64,000 nucleotides of DNA from Chloroflexi bacterium HGW-Chloroflexi-3. Its GTDB lineage: Bacteria > Chloroflexota > Anaerolineae > Anaerolineales > Anaerolineaceae. This document shows positions 52,772 to 61,396 of the stretch, piece by piece. The translations under genes and the position numbers were made by a program. The notes beneath the pieces are model-generated. The model was not told the DNA's origin and searched no databases. It saw nothing but the letters and a program-made list of their open reading frames with translations. Every line of letters starts with the position of its first letter. Positions within the stretch are counted from its first letter, which is position 1. The DNA is taken from positions 186,001 through 250,000 of the forward strand of contig PHBX01000002.1 in NCBI GenBank assembly GCA_002842045.1, written 5' to 3'.

Positions 52772-54646
52772 TTATTTTTTTAATGCAACTTCAATGATTT
52801 TGTTGACTCTTTTTACTAAATCAGCACTATTTGGTTGAACTCCTTCGGCCAATAAAGCATTTTCATAAAGCTGTTCAATTACTAATTCCCGTACAGGATT
52901 AATTCCTTTAATTCCTGCAAGATTCTTAATAATTGGGTGACTGGGATTGATCTCCAAAATTCTCTGGGGAGAGTCAAACTCTTTTTGTAAATAGCGATAG
53001 GCTTTCTGAATTTCCGGGCTGGGGCTGCCTTCGGAATCAACCAGCCTGACAGGTGATTCAACCAATTTTTTGGTGGTTCTTACTTCTTTAATTCGTTCAT
53101 TCAGCGTTGTTTTGAAAAATGTCAGGAGTTCGTTTAGTTCATCTTTGTTGACTTCTTCTTCCTCATTTGTAGGTTCTTCCTCAGATTTTTTCTCAGGCAA
53201 TTCCAAATCTTTAGAAGTTACATTTGTCAGATCAAATTCTTTGTACTTATTTACACGCATGAGAACAAATGGATCTATTGGATCCGTGAATGTAATTACA
53301 TCCACATTTTGTTGTTTGAAAATTTCTAAATGCGGTGAATTAATGGCAGAATTTTCATCTTCCGCAATAATATAATAAATCTTCTTTTGGTCTTCCACCA
53401 TTGACTGAACATAATCATCGAGAGATTGCCAGGATGAATTATTTTTGGTCGTTTTAACTTTCATGAGGGATAATAATTGATCATCAAATTCAGCTGTTGA
53501 CGCCAGACCTTCTTTAATAAAGAATCCAAATTCCTTCCAAAAGGAACCATACTTTTCAGAATCGTTAGATTTCAGATTTTCAAGATAATCTAATACTTTG
53601 GATGAAAGAATTTTCTTAATTTGGGCTATGGCTTTTGTGGATTGGAAAGCCTCCCTGGAGACATTTAAAGGAATATCTTCAGAATCAACAACACCTTGGA
53701 TAAAACGTAAAAATTCTGGAAGCAAATCTTTGGTAAACTCCTGGATCATTACTTTTCTTGCGTATAGTTTTAATCCATAATCTTTTCTATCTGAGAACAA
53801 GTTGGGTTCTGCAGTTGACGGAATATACAATAACCCATACATTTGGATTGGAGCATCTATTGATAGATGTAAATATCCTAAAGGTTCATTAAAATCAAAA
53901 GTAAACTGATTATAAAAATCTTTATATTCTTCAGGTTTTACCAGATGAGGTTGTTGACGCCAGATGGCTGTTTGTCGGTTGATTTGTTCTTCATTTTCAT
54001 TGAGAAAAATTGGATAGGGAATATAATCTGAGTGTTTTTTGATGATTTGTCTGATGCGATAATCTTCCAAATATTCGGAAGCATCCTCTTTTAAGTGTAA
54101 AACGATGTCTGTTCCCCTATTATCTTTTTCTCCTTTTTCAATGGTATAGGTTTCACCACCATCAGATATCCAATGGATTGGATCATCCGCTTTGTCATAT
54201 GATCTGGAAATGACTTCAATTTCATCTGACACCATGAACGCTGAATAGAATCCCACACCAAATTGGCCAATGATATTACTGAGATCGGAATCACCGGATT
54301 TTGTGGCGGCTTCTAGAAATTCCCGAGCGCCTGAATGGGCAATCGTTCCAAGATTCTGCATAATATCGTCCTGATCCATGCCTATACCTGTATCAGTAAT
54401 TGTGATTGTTTTTTGATCCTTGTTTATTTTGATGCTAATTTTTGGCTCTATGTCCGGATCCAATACATCTTTATTCGTCAATAATTCAAAATTCAATCTG
54501 GAAATTGCATCAGATGCATTAGAAATTAATTCTCTTAGGAAAATATCTCTTTCCGTATAAAGAGAATGTATTAAAATATTTAATAATTGTCTTGTTTCTG
54601 CTTTAAAATGATGTGTTTCAGTTAATGTTGGTGTTTCATTACTCAT
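52772..54646 (-). CDS. htpG: Chaperone HtpG (Hsp90)
   Basis: Bacterial Hsp90, an ATP-driven dimeric chaperone. The 624-residue protein has the GHKL ATPase motifs LRELISNASDAISRL, ITDTGIGMDQDDI and GQFGVGFYSAFMV, followed by a middle domain (SREAFQSTKAIAQIKKILSS) and a C-terminal dimerisation domain. A charged EEPTNEEEEVNKDE linker near residue 480 is longer than in E. coli. CAGGAGG precedes the ATG. No CIRCE heat-shock operator is visible upstream. Confidence 0.97.
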   Translation of the reverse strand: MSNETPTLTETHHFKAETRQLLNILIHSLYTERDIFLRELISNASDAISRLNFELLTNKDVLDPDIEPKISIKINKDQKTITITDTGIGMDQDDIMQNLGTIAHSGAREFLEAATKSGDSDLSNIIGQFGVGFYSAFMVSDEIEVISRSYDKADDPIHWISDGGETYTIEKGEKDNRGTDIVLHLKEDASEYLEDYRIRQIIKKHSDYIPYPIFLNENEEQINRQTAIWRQQPHLVKPEEYKDFYNQFTFDFNEPLGYLHLSIDAPIQMYGLLYIPSTAEPNLFSDRKDYGLKLYARKVMIQEFTKDLLPEFLRFIQGVVDSEDIPLNVSREAFQSTKAIAQIKKILSSKVLDYLENLKSNDSEKYGSFWKEFGFFIKEGLASTAEFDDQLLSLMKVKTTKNNSSWQSLDDYVQSMVEDQKKIYYIIAEDENSAINSPHLEIFKQQNVDVITFTDPIDPFVLMRVNKYKEFDLTNVTSKDLELPEKKSEEEPTNEEEEVNKDELNELLTFFKTTLNERIKEVRTTKKLVESPVRLVDSEGSPSPEIQKAYRYLQKEFDSPQRILEINPSHPIIKNLAGIKGINPVRELVIEQLYENALLAEGVQPNSADLVKRVNKIIEVALKK

Positions 54647-54703
54647 TTTTATCCTCCTGAATGCATAGTCAGCTCAATCATAATTCATATTTATAAGATT
54701 TTT

Positions 54704-54736
54704 ATAAAAAAACGGGTTTCAAATTAGAAAACCCGT
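54704..54736 (-). terminator. Intrinsic terminator of the threonine dehydrogenase gene
   Basis: ACGGGTTT (54712-54719) pairs with AAACCCGT (54729-54736), and on the minus strand is followed by eight T residues. Confidence 0.9.
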
Positions 54737-54759
54737 ATATTTTAATTCAACCCAAATAA

Positions 54760-55776
54760 TTACAGGTATCGTGCTTTAACTGCAGGTAGGAGATACTCAT
54801 GAAATGCTCGTTCCTGATCAAAATCTGGTCGCCAGCCCCAGTCGGTAGAAGCAGCACTATCATCCACATCAGCCGGCCATGTATCTACGATTCCCTGTCT
54901 GGCGATATCAGGTTCAAAGGTGATTTCAGCATTTGGAAATGCTTTCATCACGATATCGAAAAATTCCTGCGCAGATGGATTAAAACTTGTTACGTTGTAG
55001 ACTAATTTTGATAAATTGGTCTGGTCAGCTTTCTCCAGGTCCAGTAATGCTTTGATTGCATCAGGCATAACCATAAAAGGAAGACGAGTGTCCGGTCTGA
55101 CAAAACAGCGGTATTTCTTTCCCATGGCTGCATGATGGAGCATTTCAGGGCCATAATCACTGGTACCACCTGTTGGGGTCGTGATGGCAGAAATCAGACC
55201 TGGAAATCGTATGGCGCGAAAATCAATTCCACTAGGATTTTTGTCAGCGGCTAATTGTCGATAATATTTCGTGTAGTAACGCCCTAATTGCTCACAATAT
55301 AGTTTGTTACAGCCATACATGGTGGTTGGTTGGCACCAGAGTTCCTCATAGATTTTACCTGTGGCATTTTTGGTGGCATTATCAGGTAAGCCATATACTG
55401 CAATCGAGCTAGGATAGAGAAATTTAACCGGTTTTCCCTGCCAGGTAGCCTGTTCAACAGCCAACCGTAATAGATTTAAGGTTCCTTCAACATTAACCCT
55501 GTGGGCTGTTTCCGGATTATATTCTGCTTTGGTCGACAGTATAGATGCCAAGTGGTATATTGTTCGGATCTCATATTCCGCGACCAACCTGCCAAGTAAC
55601 ATTTGGTCAAGAATGTCTCCCTGTATAAATCTTTCGCACTTAGAGCGGAGATTGTCATCCAGGGGCATTACATCCAGGGCAAGAATGTGTGTTTTTTCAT
55701 TTTCGGCTAAATGAGAAATTAATCCATGCCCAATTTCTCCATTTGCCCCGGTGATCAGGACTACTTCCTTTCTCAT
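54760..55776 (-). CDS. Short-chain-type L-threonine 3-dehydrogenase (NDP-sugar epimerase fold)
   Basis: NAD-dependent extended-SDR protein. The Rossmann motif is VLITGANGEIGHGL, the catalytic triad has Tyr and Lys in MYGCNKLYCE (near residue 170), and the substrate region reads FRAIRFPGLISAITTPTGGTSDYGPEM and RLPFMVMPDAI. The PGGGTTDYA-like loop and LPMMYMPDAI-like segment are marks of the epimerase-fold threonine dehydrogenases, which oxidise threonine to 2-amino-3-ketobutyrate. The partner ligase (kbl) is not in this window. A UDP-sugar epimerase is the alternative. Confidence 0.82.
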   Translation of the reverse strand: MRKEVVLITGANGEIGHGLISHLAENEKTHILALDVMPLDDNLRSKCERFIQGDILDQMLLGRLVAEYEIRTIYHLASILSTKAEYNPETAHRVNVEGTLNLLRLAVEQATWQGKPVKFLYPSSIAVYGLPDNATKNATGKIYEELWCQPTTMYGCNKLYCEQLGRYYTKYYRQLAADKNPSGIDFRAIRFPGLISAITTPTGGTSDYGPEMLHHAAMGKKYRCFVRPDTRLPFMVMPDAIKALLDLEKADQTNLSKLVYNVTSFNPSAQEFFDIVMKAFPNAEITFEPDIARQGIVDTWPADVDDSAASTDWGWRPDFDQERAFHEYLLPAVKARYL

Positions 55777-55891
55777 TAAAATTCTCCTTTTATTGAAAAT
55801 GGGTACGAAAATACGATCAACTAGAAATTATGAATTAATTGTAATCAAATTCTTTAATTCACATAAATACTGTTTGTACTGAAATTAATAT

Positions 55892-55920
55892 AAAAAGCTC
55901 AGCATTAAACTGAGCTTTTT
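55892..55920. terminator. Intrinsic terminator after secF
   Basis: A perfect 11-bp stem (AAAAAGCTCAG with CTGAGCTTTTT) closes a 7-base loop. It ends the secDF operon on the minus strand. Confidence 0.9.
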
Positions 55921-55939
55921 ATAATTTAAAGTTTTTGAA

Positions 55940-56875
55940 TTATCCAGCAACCGTTTCTTTTTTCTTAAACCAATTTTTCCATTCTTTGTTTTCCCAAACT
56001 ACCAGAAGGGGAGCGGCAATAAATATGGAAGAATAGGTGCCACTGAAAAGGCCAACTAGCAAAATCACAGCAAATTCACGCAGGGTAATTCCACCAAATA
56101 ATGCTAGAGCCAGGAGCATGAATTCTACGGTCATCAATTGGGTGTTGATGGATCGTTGTAATGTTTGGATGATAGAGTGATTCACCAGTTTTTCAAATTG
56201 TAATTTTCTGAATATGGTGCTGTTTTCTCTAATGCGATCAAATACAACGATTTTATCCTGAACAGAGAAACCAATAACCGTTAATAATGCTGTCAGGAAC
56301 ATGGAATCGACCTGCCAACCAAATAATTTTCCGCCGATAGCACTTAAGCTTACAACAATCAGGACATCGTGCATCATGGCCAATATACCACAGATCCCAT
56401 AGCGGAAGGCGTTGGTGATTCCTCTGAAGGCAAAGGTGATATAAATTACTACCGCTAAAGCAGCAATTCCTACAGCCACAGCTGCGCGTTGAGTAACCTG
56501 TTCAGCAATAATAGGACCAACACTCTCGAATTGATTGACTGTGATTTGACCATTAGTCTTTGCTTCAAGTTGGGTAACAATATCGCCTTTAACCTGTTCA
56601 TCCATAAATGGAGAGCGGATGACAAGAATTGTGCGTTGACCACTGGTATCTACAGCTGTCTGGACTGAAACTTCCTCGAAATTGTAATCTTTATAAATAG
56701 CGATTACTTCTTCTGTGCCTGGTAAGTTAGGTGATGAATATTGTAATTCTAAAAGGGTACCACCTTTAAAATCGACTGCCAAAGGTAATCCATCAACCAC
56801 GATGATGGCCAAACCCACCAGAATAAAGACTGTTGAAATTACAAAGAATAAGTATCGTTTTCCTAATATATTCAT
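55940..56875 (-). CDS. secF: Protein translocase subunit SecF
   Basis: RND-like membrane protein that works with SecD to pull exported proteins out of the translocon using the proton gradient. The 311-residue protein has six membrane segments, an early periplasmic domain (DFKGGTLLELQYSSPN), and the conserved core SVQDKIVVFDRIRENS (near residue 210) with the functional Asp and Arg. It follows secD by 16 bases, so the two form an operon. Confidence 0.96.
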   Translation of the reverse strand: MNILGKRYLFFVISTVFILVGLAIIVVDGLPLAVDFKGGTLLELQYSSPNLPGTEEVIAIYKDYNFEEVSVQTAVDTSGQRTILVIRSPFMDEQVKGDIVTQLEAKTNGQITVNQFESVGPIIAEQVTQRAAVAVGIAALAVVIYITFAFRGITNAFRYGICGILAMMHDVLIVVSLSAIGGKLFGWQVDSMFLTALLTVIGFSVQDKIVVFDRIRENSTIFRKLQFEKLVNHSIIQTLQRSINTQLMTVEFMLLALALFGGITLREFAVILLVGLFSGTYSSIFIAAPLLVVWENKEWKNWFKKKETVAG

Positions 56876-56891
56876 TATTTACACCCTTTCT

Positions 56892-58202
56892 TTAGATGCC
56901 AAACCATTTCAAATGATTTTCAGGATGTTTGATGACATCAACTAGGGTTATGGCGAAACCTTTAACAAAACTCGCACCAAATGTTGAACCGAACCAGAAA
57001 AGAATTGAACAGGTAATTAATGTAGCTATATTTGAATCTCTAATCGAAGGCCATGCTCGTTTCCAACCCAACTCAATGGCTTGTGAAAGTGTGCGACCAT
57101 TGCGAAGTTCTTCTTTTAAGCGTTCAAATATAAGGATGTTTGCATCTAATGCGCTACCGGTGCTCAACAGAAAACCTGCAATACCCGGTAAGGTCAACGT
57201 AACAGGAATTAACCTAAACAATGCAAATGTGATCAATGCATAAATAATGATTGAAAAATCAGCTAATATGCCAGGGACTTTGTAGAAAATTGCCATGAAT
57301 AGAGCTACTAAAATGAAGCCAACCAATCCGGCGATTAAACTTTTTTCCAAGGAGTCCTGTCCAAGTGTTGGACCAATCACTCGAATTTGTTCAACGACTA
57401 ATGGAATGGGTAAAGAACCGTAACGAAGTTGAACAGCCAATGCATTGGCTTCATCAATCGTGAAAGATCCAGTGATTGTTCCAGTACCTTCAGTGATTGC
57501 AGTTGAAATTGTTGGCGCAGAGATTAATTTATTATCTAAAACAATCGCTAAGAATTTCCCAATGTTATTGGAGGTGTGCTCTGCAAAAATATCACGACCA
57601 GCACTTGTGAGTTCAAAATTAATCTCATACGTATTGGCAATAGGACTGTTGACCCCTATACCTTTCAGATCAATTCCTGTCATAACTGTGTGAAAGACAG
57701 GTTTTTCTGTTTCACCAGTGTCTGGATCAGTGCCCAGGGAGTCAGGGGATGGTACTGCTGTTACTTTGGTTGTGGAAGCAAAATCAGTAATGATTTCGTC
57801 GCCTGGCAGGAAATTGTATAAATTGTCACCAATATCCACAAATTCGAGAACACCAGTCTGTTTGATTTGTTCAATAACATCTTCAGCATTGCTTGCACCA
57901 GGGAATTCACCGACTATACGGTTACTACCAGCTACCTGAAAAACAACTTCACTAACCCCTAATCCATTGGATCTGTTTTCAAGAATTTGCCTGGCAACCT
58001 GTAACGATTCACTGGTTATTTCGGAACCTTCAGGAAGATCTGCTTTTAATATTACTTGCATACCTCCGCGAAGATCCAAACCCAAGACGGTTGAAATTGA
58101 TTTGTTGATTAAGGGAATTTGAGAAGTCGAGGGAAGATCTATCCATATCACTGCAGCAAGCAGGACAAGAATGAGGATCAGATTGGTATAGCGTCGCTTC
58201 AT
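56892..58202 (-). CDS. secD: Protein translocase subunit SecD
   Basis: Partner of SecF. The 436-residue protein has an N-terminal anchor, the D1 motif [16 protein letters not shown], a shortened P1 periplasmic domain, and the C-terminal six-helix domain with [18 protein letters not shown], which carries the conserved Asp. Such short SecD proteins are usual outside Proteobacteria. I chose ATG 58202 (MKRRYTN), which has GGAGG 10-11 bases upstream. The 16 in-frame codons before it are unlikely to be translated. Confidence 0.95.
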   Translation of the reverse strand: MKRRYTNLILILVLLAAVIWIDLPSTSQIPLINKSISTVLGLDLRGGMQVILKADLPEGSEITSESLQVARQILENRSNGLGVSEVVFQVAGSNRIVGEFPGASNAEDVIEQIKQTGVLEFVDIGDNLYNFLPGDEIITDFASTTKVTAVPSPDSLGTDPDTGETEKPVFHTVMTGIDLKGIGVNSPIANTYEINFELTSAGRDIFAEHTSNNIGKFLAIVLDNKLISAPTISTAITEGTGTITGSFTIDEANALAVQLRYGSLPIPLVVEQIRVIGPTLGQDSLEKSLIAGLVGFILVALFMAIFYKVPGILADFSIIIYALITFALFRLIPVTLTLPGIAGFLLSTGSALDANILIFERLKEELRNGRTLSQAIELGWKRAWPSIRDSNIATLITCSILFWFGSTFGASFVKGFAITLVDVIKHPENHLKWFGI

Positions 58203-58257
58203 GGGAAAATAGCCTCCAGTCCTAGTATCTGCAACCTTAAAGCTGCACAACCCGAAA

Positions 58258-58286
58258 ATTATACACTCATATTTATGTTATGTGTA
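58258..58286 (-). promoter_or_regulatory. Promoter of secDF
   Basis: On the minus strand TACACA (58281-58286), a 17-base spacer and TATAAT (58258-58263). The insertion sequence begins 20 bases upstream, so it has not cut this promoter. Confidence 0.6.
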
Positions 58287-58305
58287 GGAATCGATTGACA
58301 GGATT

Positions 58306-59552
58306 CAGGGTAAACACATCTAAATTTAAGTGGACAAGAAAAGAAAGATAAATTATCCTCAAAAAAAGACATAAGAGAGAGAAAAATGGAAGAACGAAAA
58401 ACAGCAGGGATTGAAAAGCATTTCAGTAATATAGAGGATCCACGGGTAGAACGAACAAAACTGCATAAGTTGGCAGATATCATGGTCATCGCAATCTGTG
58501 GGGTAATTGCTGGGGCGGACGATTGGAAAGATATTGAAGAATTTGGCAAAGCACGGAAAGAATGGTTTCAGACCATATTGGAAATGCCAAATGGAATCCC
58601 ATCGCATGATACGTTTAATCGGTTATTTGCACGGATAGAACCTGAGCAATTTCAAATGAGTATCATAAGCTGGATGAAAGCAGCGAGTGAGCTAATTGGC
58701 GGACAAGTAATTGCGATTGACGGGAAAGTAATACGTCGATCGCATGATAAAGGGATTGGAAAATCAGCGATTGATATGGTGAGTGCGTGGGCAACGGCTA
58801 ATCAACTGGTATTGGTTCAGGTTAAGGTGGACGAGAAATCGAATGAAATTACGACCATTCCAACACTACTGGATGCATTGGAAATAGCAGGGTGTATTAT
58901 CACAATAGATGCGATGGGTTGTCAGACTGAAATTGCAAAAAAGGTTATTACACGGAATGGGGAATATGTACTGGCATTGAAGGAAAATCAAGGAAATTTG
59001 TATGAAGATGTTGCGTATTTATTTCATGACCTGGAAAACGGACAGTATAAAAATTTTACAAGCGACTATGAAAAAACGGTAAATAAAGACCATGGACGCA
59101 TTGAGATTCGGGAATGTTGGACGATCTCAGACCCGGAAGTCTTACGTCATCTACGCGGTTTTAATAACTGGGAAAATTTGACGACTGTGTCACGCATCCG
59201 AGCAGAGCGAAGGATAGGAGAAGAACGAAGTGTGGAGGATCGTTATCATATAGCCAGTATAACGGGTGCATCAAAAATATTGGGTGCAGTTCGCTCGCAT
59301 TGGGCTATTGAAAATCAACTGCATTGGACTTTAGACATTGCTTTTGATGAAGATCGCTCTCGAATCCGTAAAGATCATGGTGCTGAAAATTTTGCTGTAC
59401 TGAGGCATATTGCGCTAAATTTACTCAAGCAAGAGAAAACTTGTAAACGTGGTATAAAAGGTAAACGCCTTTTGGCGGGTTGGAACCATGATTATCTAAT
59501 AACCGTCCTGTTAGGTCTAAATCTGGTGACTAATTAAGATGCGTTTGCCCTG
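58306..59552. mobile_element. ISAs1-family insertion sequence
   Basis: About 1.25 kb with a single transposase gene. The ends are imperfect inverted repeats: the left begins CAGGGTAAACACATCTAAAT and the right, read inward on the minus strand, begins CAGGGCAAACGCATCTTAAT, so 17 of 20 positions match. I find no convincing target-site duplication in the flanks. It lies between the secD promoter and the damaged rpmF gene. The intact ends and gene suggest a recent, possibly active copy. Confidence 0.88.
58386..59537 (+). CDS. ISAs1 family transposase
   Basis: A 383-residue DDE transposase that moves the element above. The N-terminal associated domain reads [20 protein letters not shown] and [17 protein letters not shown]. 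The catalytic residues lie in [12 protein letters not shown] (near 115), [16 protein letters not shown] (near 177) and [19 protein letters not shown] (near 315). The length is normal and the frame intact, with GAGAGAAAA upstream of the ATG. The product belongs to the family of H-repeat-associated proteins in enterobacteria. Confidence 0.95.
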   Translation: MEERKTAGIEKHFSNIEDPRVERTKLHKLADIMVIAICGVIAGADDWKDIEEFGKARKEWFQTILEMPNGIPSHDTFNRLFARIEPEQFQMSIISWMKAASELIGGQVIAIDGKVIRRSHDKGIGKSAIDMVSAWATANQLVLVQVKVDEKSNEITTIPTLLDALEIAGCIITIDAMGCQTEIAKKVITRNGEYVLALKENQGNLYEDVAYLFHDLENGQYKNFTSDYEKTVNKDHGRIEIRECWTISDPEVLRHLRGFNNWENLTTVSRIRAERRIGEERSVEDRYHIASITGASKILGAVRSHWAIENQLHWTLDIAFDEDRSRIRKDHGAENFAVLRHIALNLLKQEKTCKRGIKGKRLLAGWNHDYLITVLLGLNLVTN

Positions 59553-59558
59553 AGATAG

Positions 59559-59583
59559 CTGTCAAGATAGCTTGACAGTTTTT
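59559..59583 (+). terminator. Intrinsic terminator just outside the insertion sequence
   Basis: CTGTCAAG and CTTGACAG form an 8-bp stem with an ATAG loop, followed by TTTTT. It would stop transcripts leaving the transposase gene. Its right arm contains the -35 box of the next promoter. Confidence 0.75.
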
Positions 59584-59601
59584 AACCCCTGAGATTATAA
59601 T
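59572..59601 (+). promoter_or_regulatory. Consensus sigma-70 promoter upstream of rpmF
   Basis: TTGACA (59572-59577) and TATAAT (59596-59601) are both perfect consensus hexamers, 18 bases apart. The start would fall near 59608, about 45 bases before rpmF. Confidence 0.75.
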
Positions 59602-59654
59602 TTGACGGCTTAACAAATTAGTAAATTACTGAATCTTCAGATAGGAGTAAGAAA

Positions 59655-59808
59655 ATGGGTCCGCAGCCAAAAAGGAAAATTTCAAAAGGTCGACGTGATC
59701 GACGTCGTGCACATGACAGCCTCACCGCTATCACACACGATTTGTCCATCATGTGGACATTACCAGGGACGAGAAGTGGTCCAGGTAGAAAAAGAAAAGA
59801 AGAAATAA
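59655..59808 (+). pseudogene. rpmF: Ribosomal protein L32, internally deleted and out of frame
   Basis: The N-terminus MGPQPKRKISKGRRDRRRAH is typical L32, with AGGAG before the ATG. After DSLTAI (near 59732) the original frame runs into unrelated sequence and reads through the terminator. Shifting by one base gives HTICPSCGHYQGREV and a Lys-rich end with stop at 59806-59808, the normal L32 C-terminus with its second CxxC zinc knuckle. About 15 codons, including the first CxxC knuckle, are missing. As written the gene cannot make L32. It may be a damaged copy with another rpmF elsewhere, or a sequence error. Confidence 0.85.
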
Positions 59809-59814
59809 ATAAAG

Positions 59815-59839
59815 AAAACTCCGCAAGGAGTTTTTTTTT
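59815..59839. terminator. Intrinsic terminator of rpmF
   Basis: AAAACTCC pairs with GGAGTTTT around a GCAA tetraloop, followed by a T run. It begins six bases after the restored L32 stop, which supports that reading. Confidence 0.9.
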
Positions 59840-60044
59840 ATAAAGCCCAGGCAATTAATATTCCCAGAAACCCTATCACTATTCCTATATGAAGCAATAA
59901 ATTTGATTGCGCAATCCAATTATTAAAAACTAAACCTACAACAAAATTTAAAATCACCAAAATAATGGCGATAAAAATTAACAGTCCCTTCCGGTTAGAA
60001 AAAAAAACTGAAAGTTTTGATAATAATTTGGACAAATTGGTCAT
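59838..60044 (-). CDS. Small two-helix membrane protein
   Basis: I do not recognise the family. The 68-residue protein starts MTNLSKLLSKLSVFFSNRKG, a basic amphipathic lead, then has two membrane helices (about 22-42 and 49-67) separated by NNWIAQS. It starts a few bases inside the end of hflX's neighbourhood (ATG at 60044, hflX stop at 60046), so it is probably co-transcribed with hflX. Longer in-frame starts overlap hflX and are unlikely. Confidence 0.65.
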   Translation of the reverse strand: MTNLSKLLSKLSVFFSNRKGLLIFIAIILVILNFVVGLVFNNWIAQSNLLLHIGIVIGFLGILIAWAL

Positions 60045-60045
60045 T

Positions 60046-61389
60046 TCATTCTTCTTCATCATCAATCCCAGCATTTGAAAAGTAATGTTCAAACAACGAA
60101 ACATATCTCGCAGGCATTTTCCCTTCAATCATCACCCCGCCTTTTTTATGTGAGATAGTCTCTATTTTTCCCTGTTCATGAAAAATAGAAATCAAACGGC
60201 CTTGTTGATAGGGTAAATTTACTTTCACGGGGACATAACTGAAAAACAACTCATTTTCAACCATTTTTAACAGATCAATTACACCAATACCTGTTTTAGC
60301 AGAAATTGCGATTGCATCTTTATAATCACGGGATATTTCCTGTGCCAAATCTGGCTCAGGAAGTTTATCAATTTTATTAAGAACGGTTATGGTGGGAATG
60401 TGGTCTGCTTTTAAAATGGATAAGGTTTCCTGAACGGATTGCCATTGCGATTGAGCACTGGGGTGGGTGATGTCTACTATATGTAACAACAGATCTGCTT
60501 CATTTATTTCTTCTAATGTAGCTCGAAAAGCCGTAATCAATTGAGTCGGAAGTTTTTGAATGAAACCGACTGTATCTGTAAACAAACAAACATTGTTATC
60601 AGGTAAAATAACGCGTTTAGTCGTTGGGTCCAATGTAGCAAATAATTGATCTGCAACATAAACTTCTGCTTTGGAGATGAAATTTAATAAGGTTGATTTT
60701 CCGGCATTCGTATAACCGACCAGAGCGGCTGTTGGGATTTGTGATCGTTTTCTTTGTAATCGGTAAAGACTGCGATGGGATCTAACTTTCTCAAGTTCTT
60801 TTTTCAAATTGGAAATTTTATTGCGAATTTCACGGCGGTCAACCTCAAGCTGCGTTTCACCCGGACCTCTTAACCCAACACCACCGACACTCCCAGTGCG
60901 ACCTGCACCACCACCAGCCTGTCTGGCAAGATGTGTCCATGCACGAGTTAATCGGGGTAATCGATATTCATATTGAGCTAATTCAATCTGTAAAATTCCT
61001 TCTCTTGTATCCGCATGTTGCGCAAAAATGTCTAGAATCAAGGCTGTACGATCAATAATACGCACTTTTTCACCAAAACTCTTTTCTAGTTCTCTTTGAT
61101 GTCTAGGTGATAATTCTTCATCAAAAACGACTATATCAGCCAGGGTTTCATTAACAAGTGCAATAACTTCCTGAACTTTCCCTGAACCAATAAAGGTTTC
61201 GGGATTGGGGTGAGAAAGGCTTTGGGTTGCCTCGCCCACTACTTCCAGACCTGCTGTGGATGCAAGGAGACTCAATTCCTCTAATGAATCTTCCAGAGAA
61301 AGCCAATTGTTCTGGTTATGAATATCCACACCAACTAAAAAAGCTTTTTCGTTCGCCATTCTTGTGGGTTCTAGGTTTTTTTTTGACAT
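60046..61389 (-). CDS. hflX: Ribosome-associated GTPase HflX
   Basis: GTPase that binds and splits stalled 70S ribosomes. The 447-residue protein has the HflX N-terminal domain (GSGKVQEVIALV, DEELSPRHQRELEK), the glycine-rich linker RQAGGGAGRTGSVGGVGLRG before GETQLEVDRR, and the G domain with GYTNAGKSTLLNF, DTVGFIQKLPTQLITAFRATLEE and LNKIDK. AGGGAAAG lies before the ATG. It is 7 bases downstream of the aminotransferase gene on the same strand. Confidence 0.96.
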   Translation of the reverse strand: MSKKNLEPTRMANEKAFLVGVDIHNQNNWLSLEDSLEELSLLASTAGLEVVGEATQSLSHPNPETFIGSGKVQEVIALVNETLADIVVFDEELSPRHQRELEKSFGEKVRIIDRTALILDIFAQHADTREGILQIELAQYEYRLPRLTRAWTHLARQAGGGAGRTGSVGGVGLRGPGETQLEVDRREIRNKISNLKKELEKVRSHRSLYRLQRKRSQIPTAALVGYTNAGKSTLLNFISKAEVYVADQLFATLDPTTKRVILPDNNVCLFTDTVGFIQKLPTQLITAFRATLEEINEADLLLHIVDITHPSAQSQWQSVQETLSILKADHIPTITVLNKIDKLPEPDLAQEISRDYKDAIAISAKTGIGVIDLLKMVENELFFSYVPVKVNLPYQQGRLISIFHEQGKIETISHKKGGVMIEGKMPARYVSLFEHYFSNAGIDDEEE

Positions 61390-61396
61390 ACTTTCC

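Noticed and set aside
58290..59570. A target-site duplication around the insertion sequence
   Set aside because: Both flanks contain TTGACAG, but at unequal distances from the ends, so it is not a convincing duplication.
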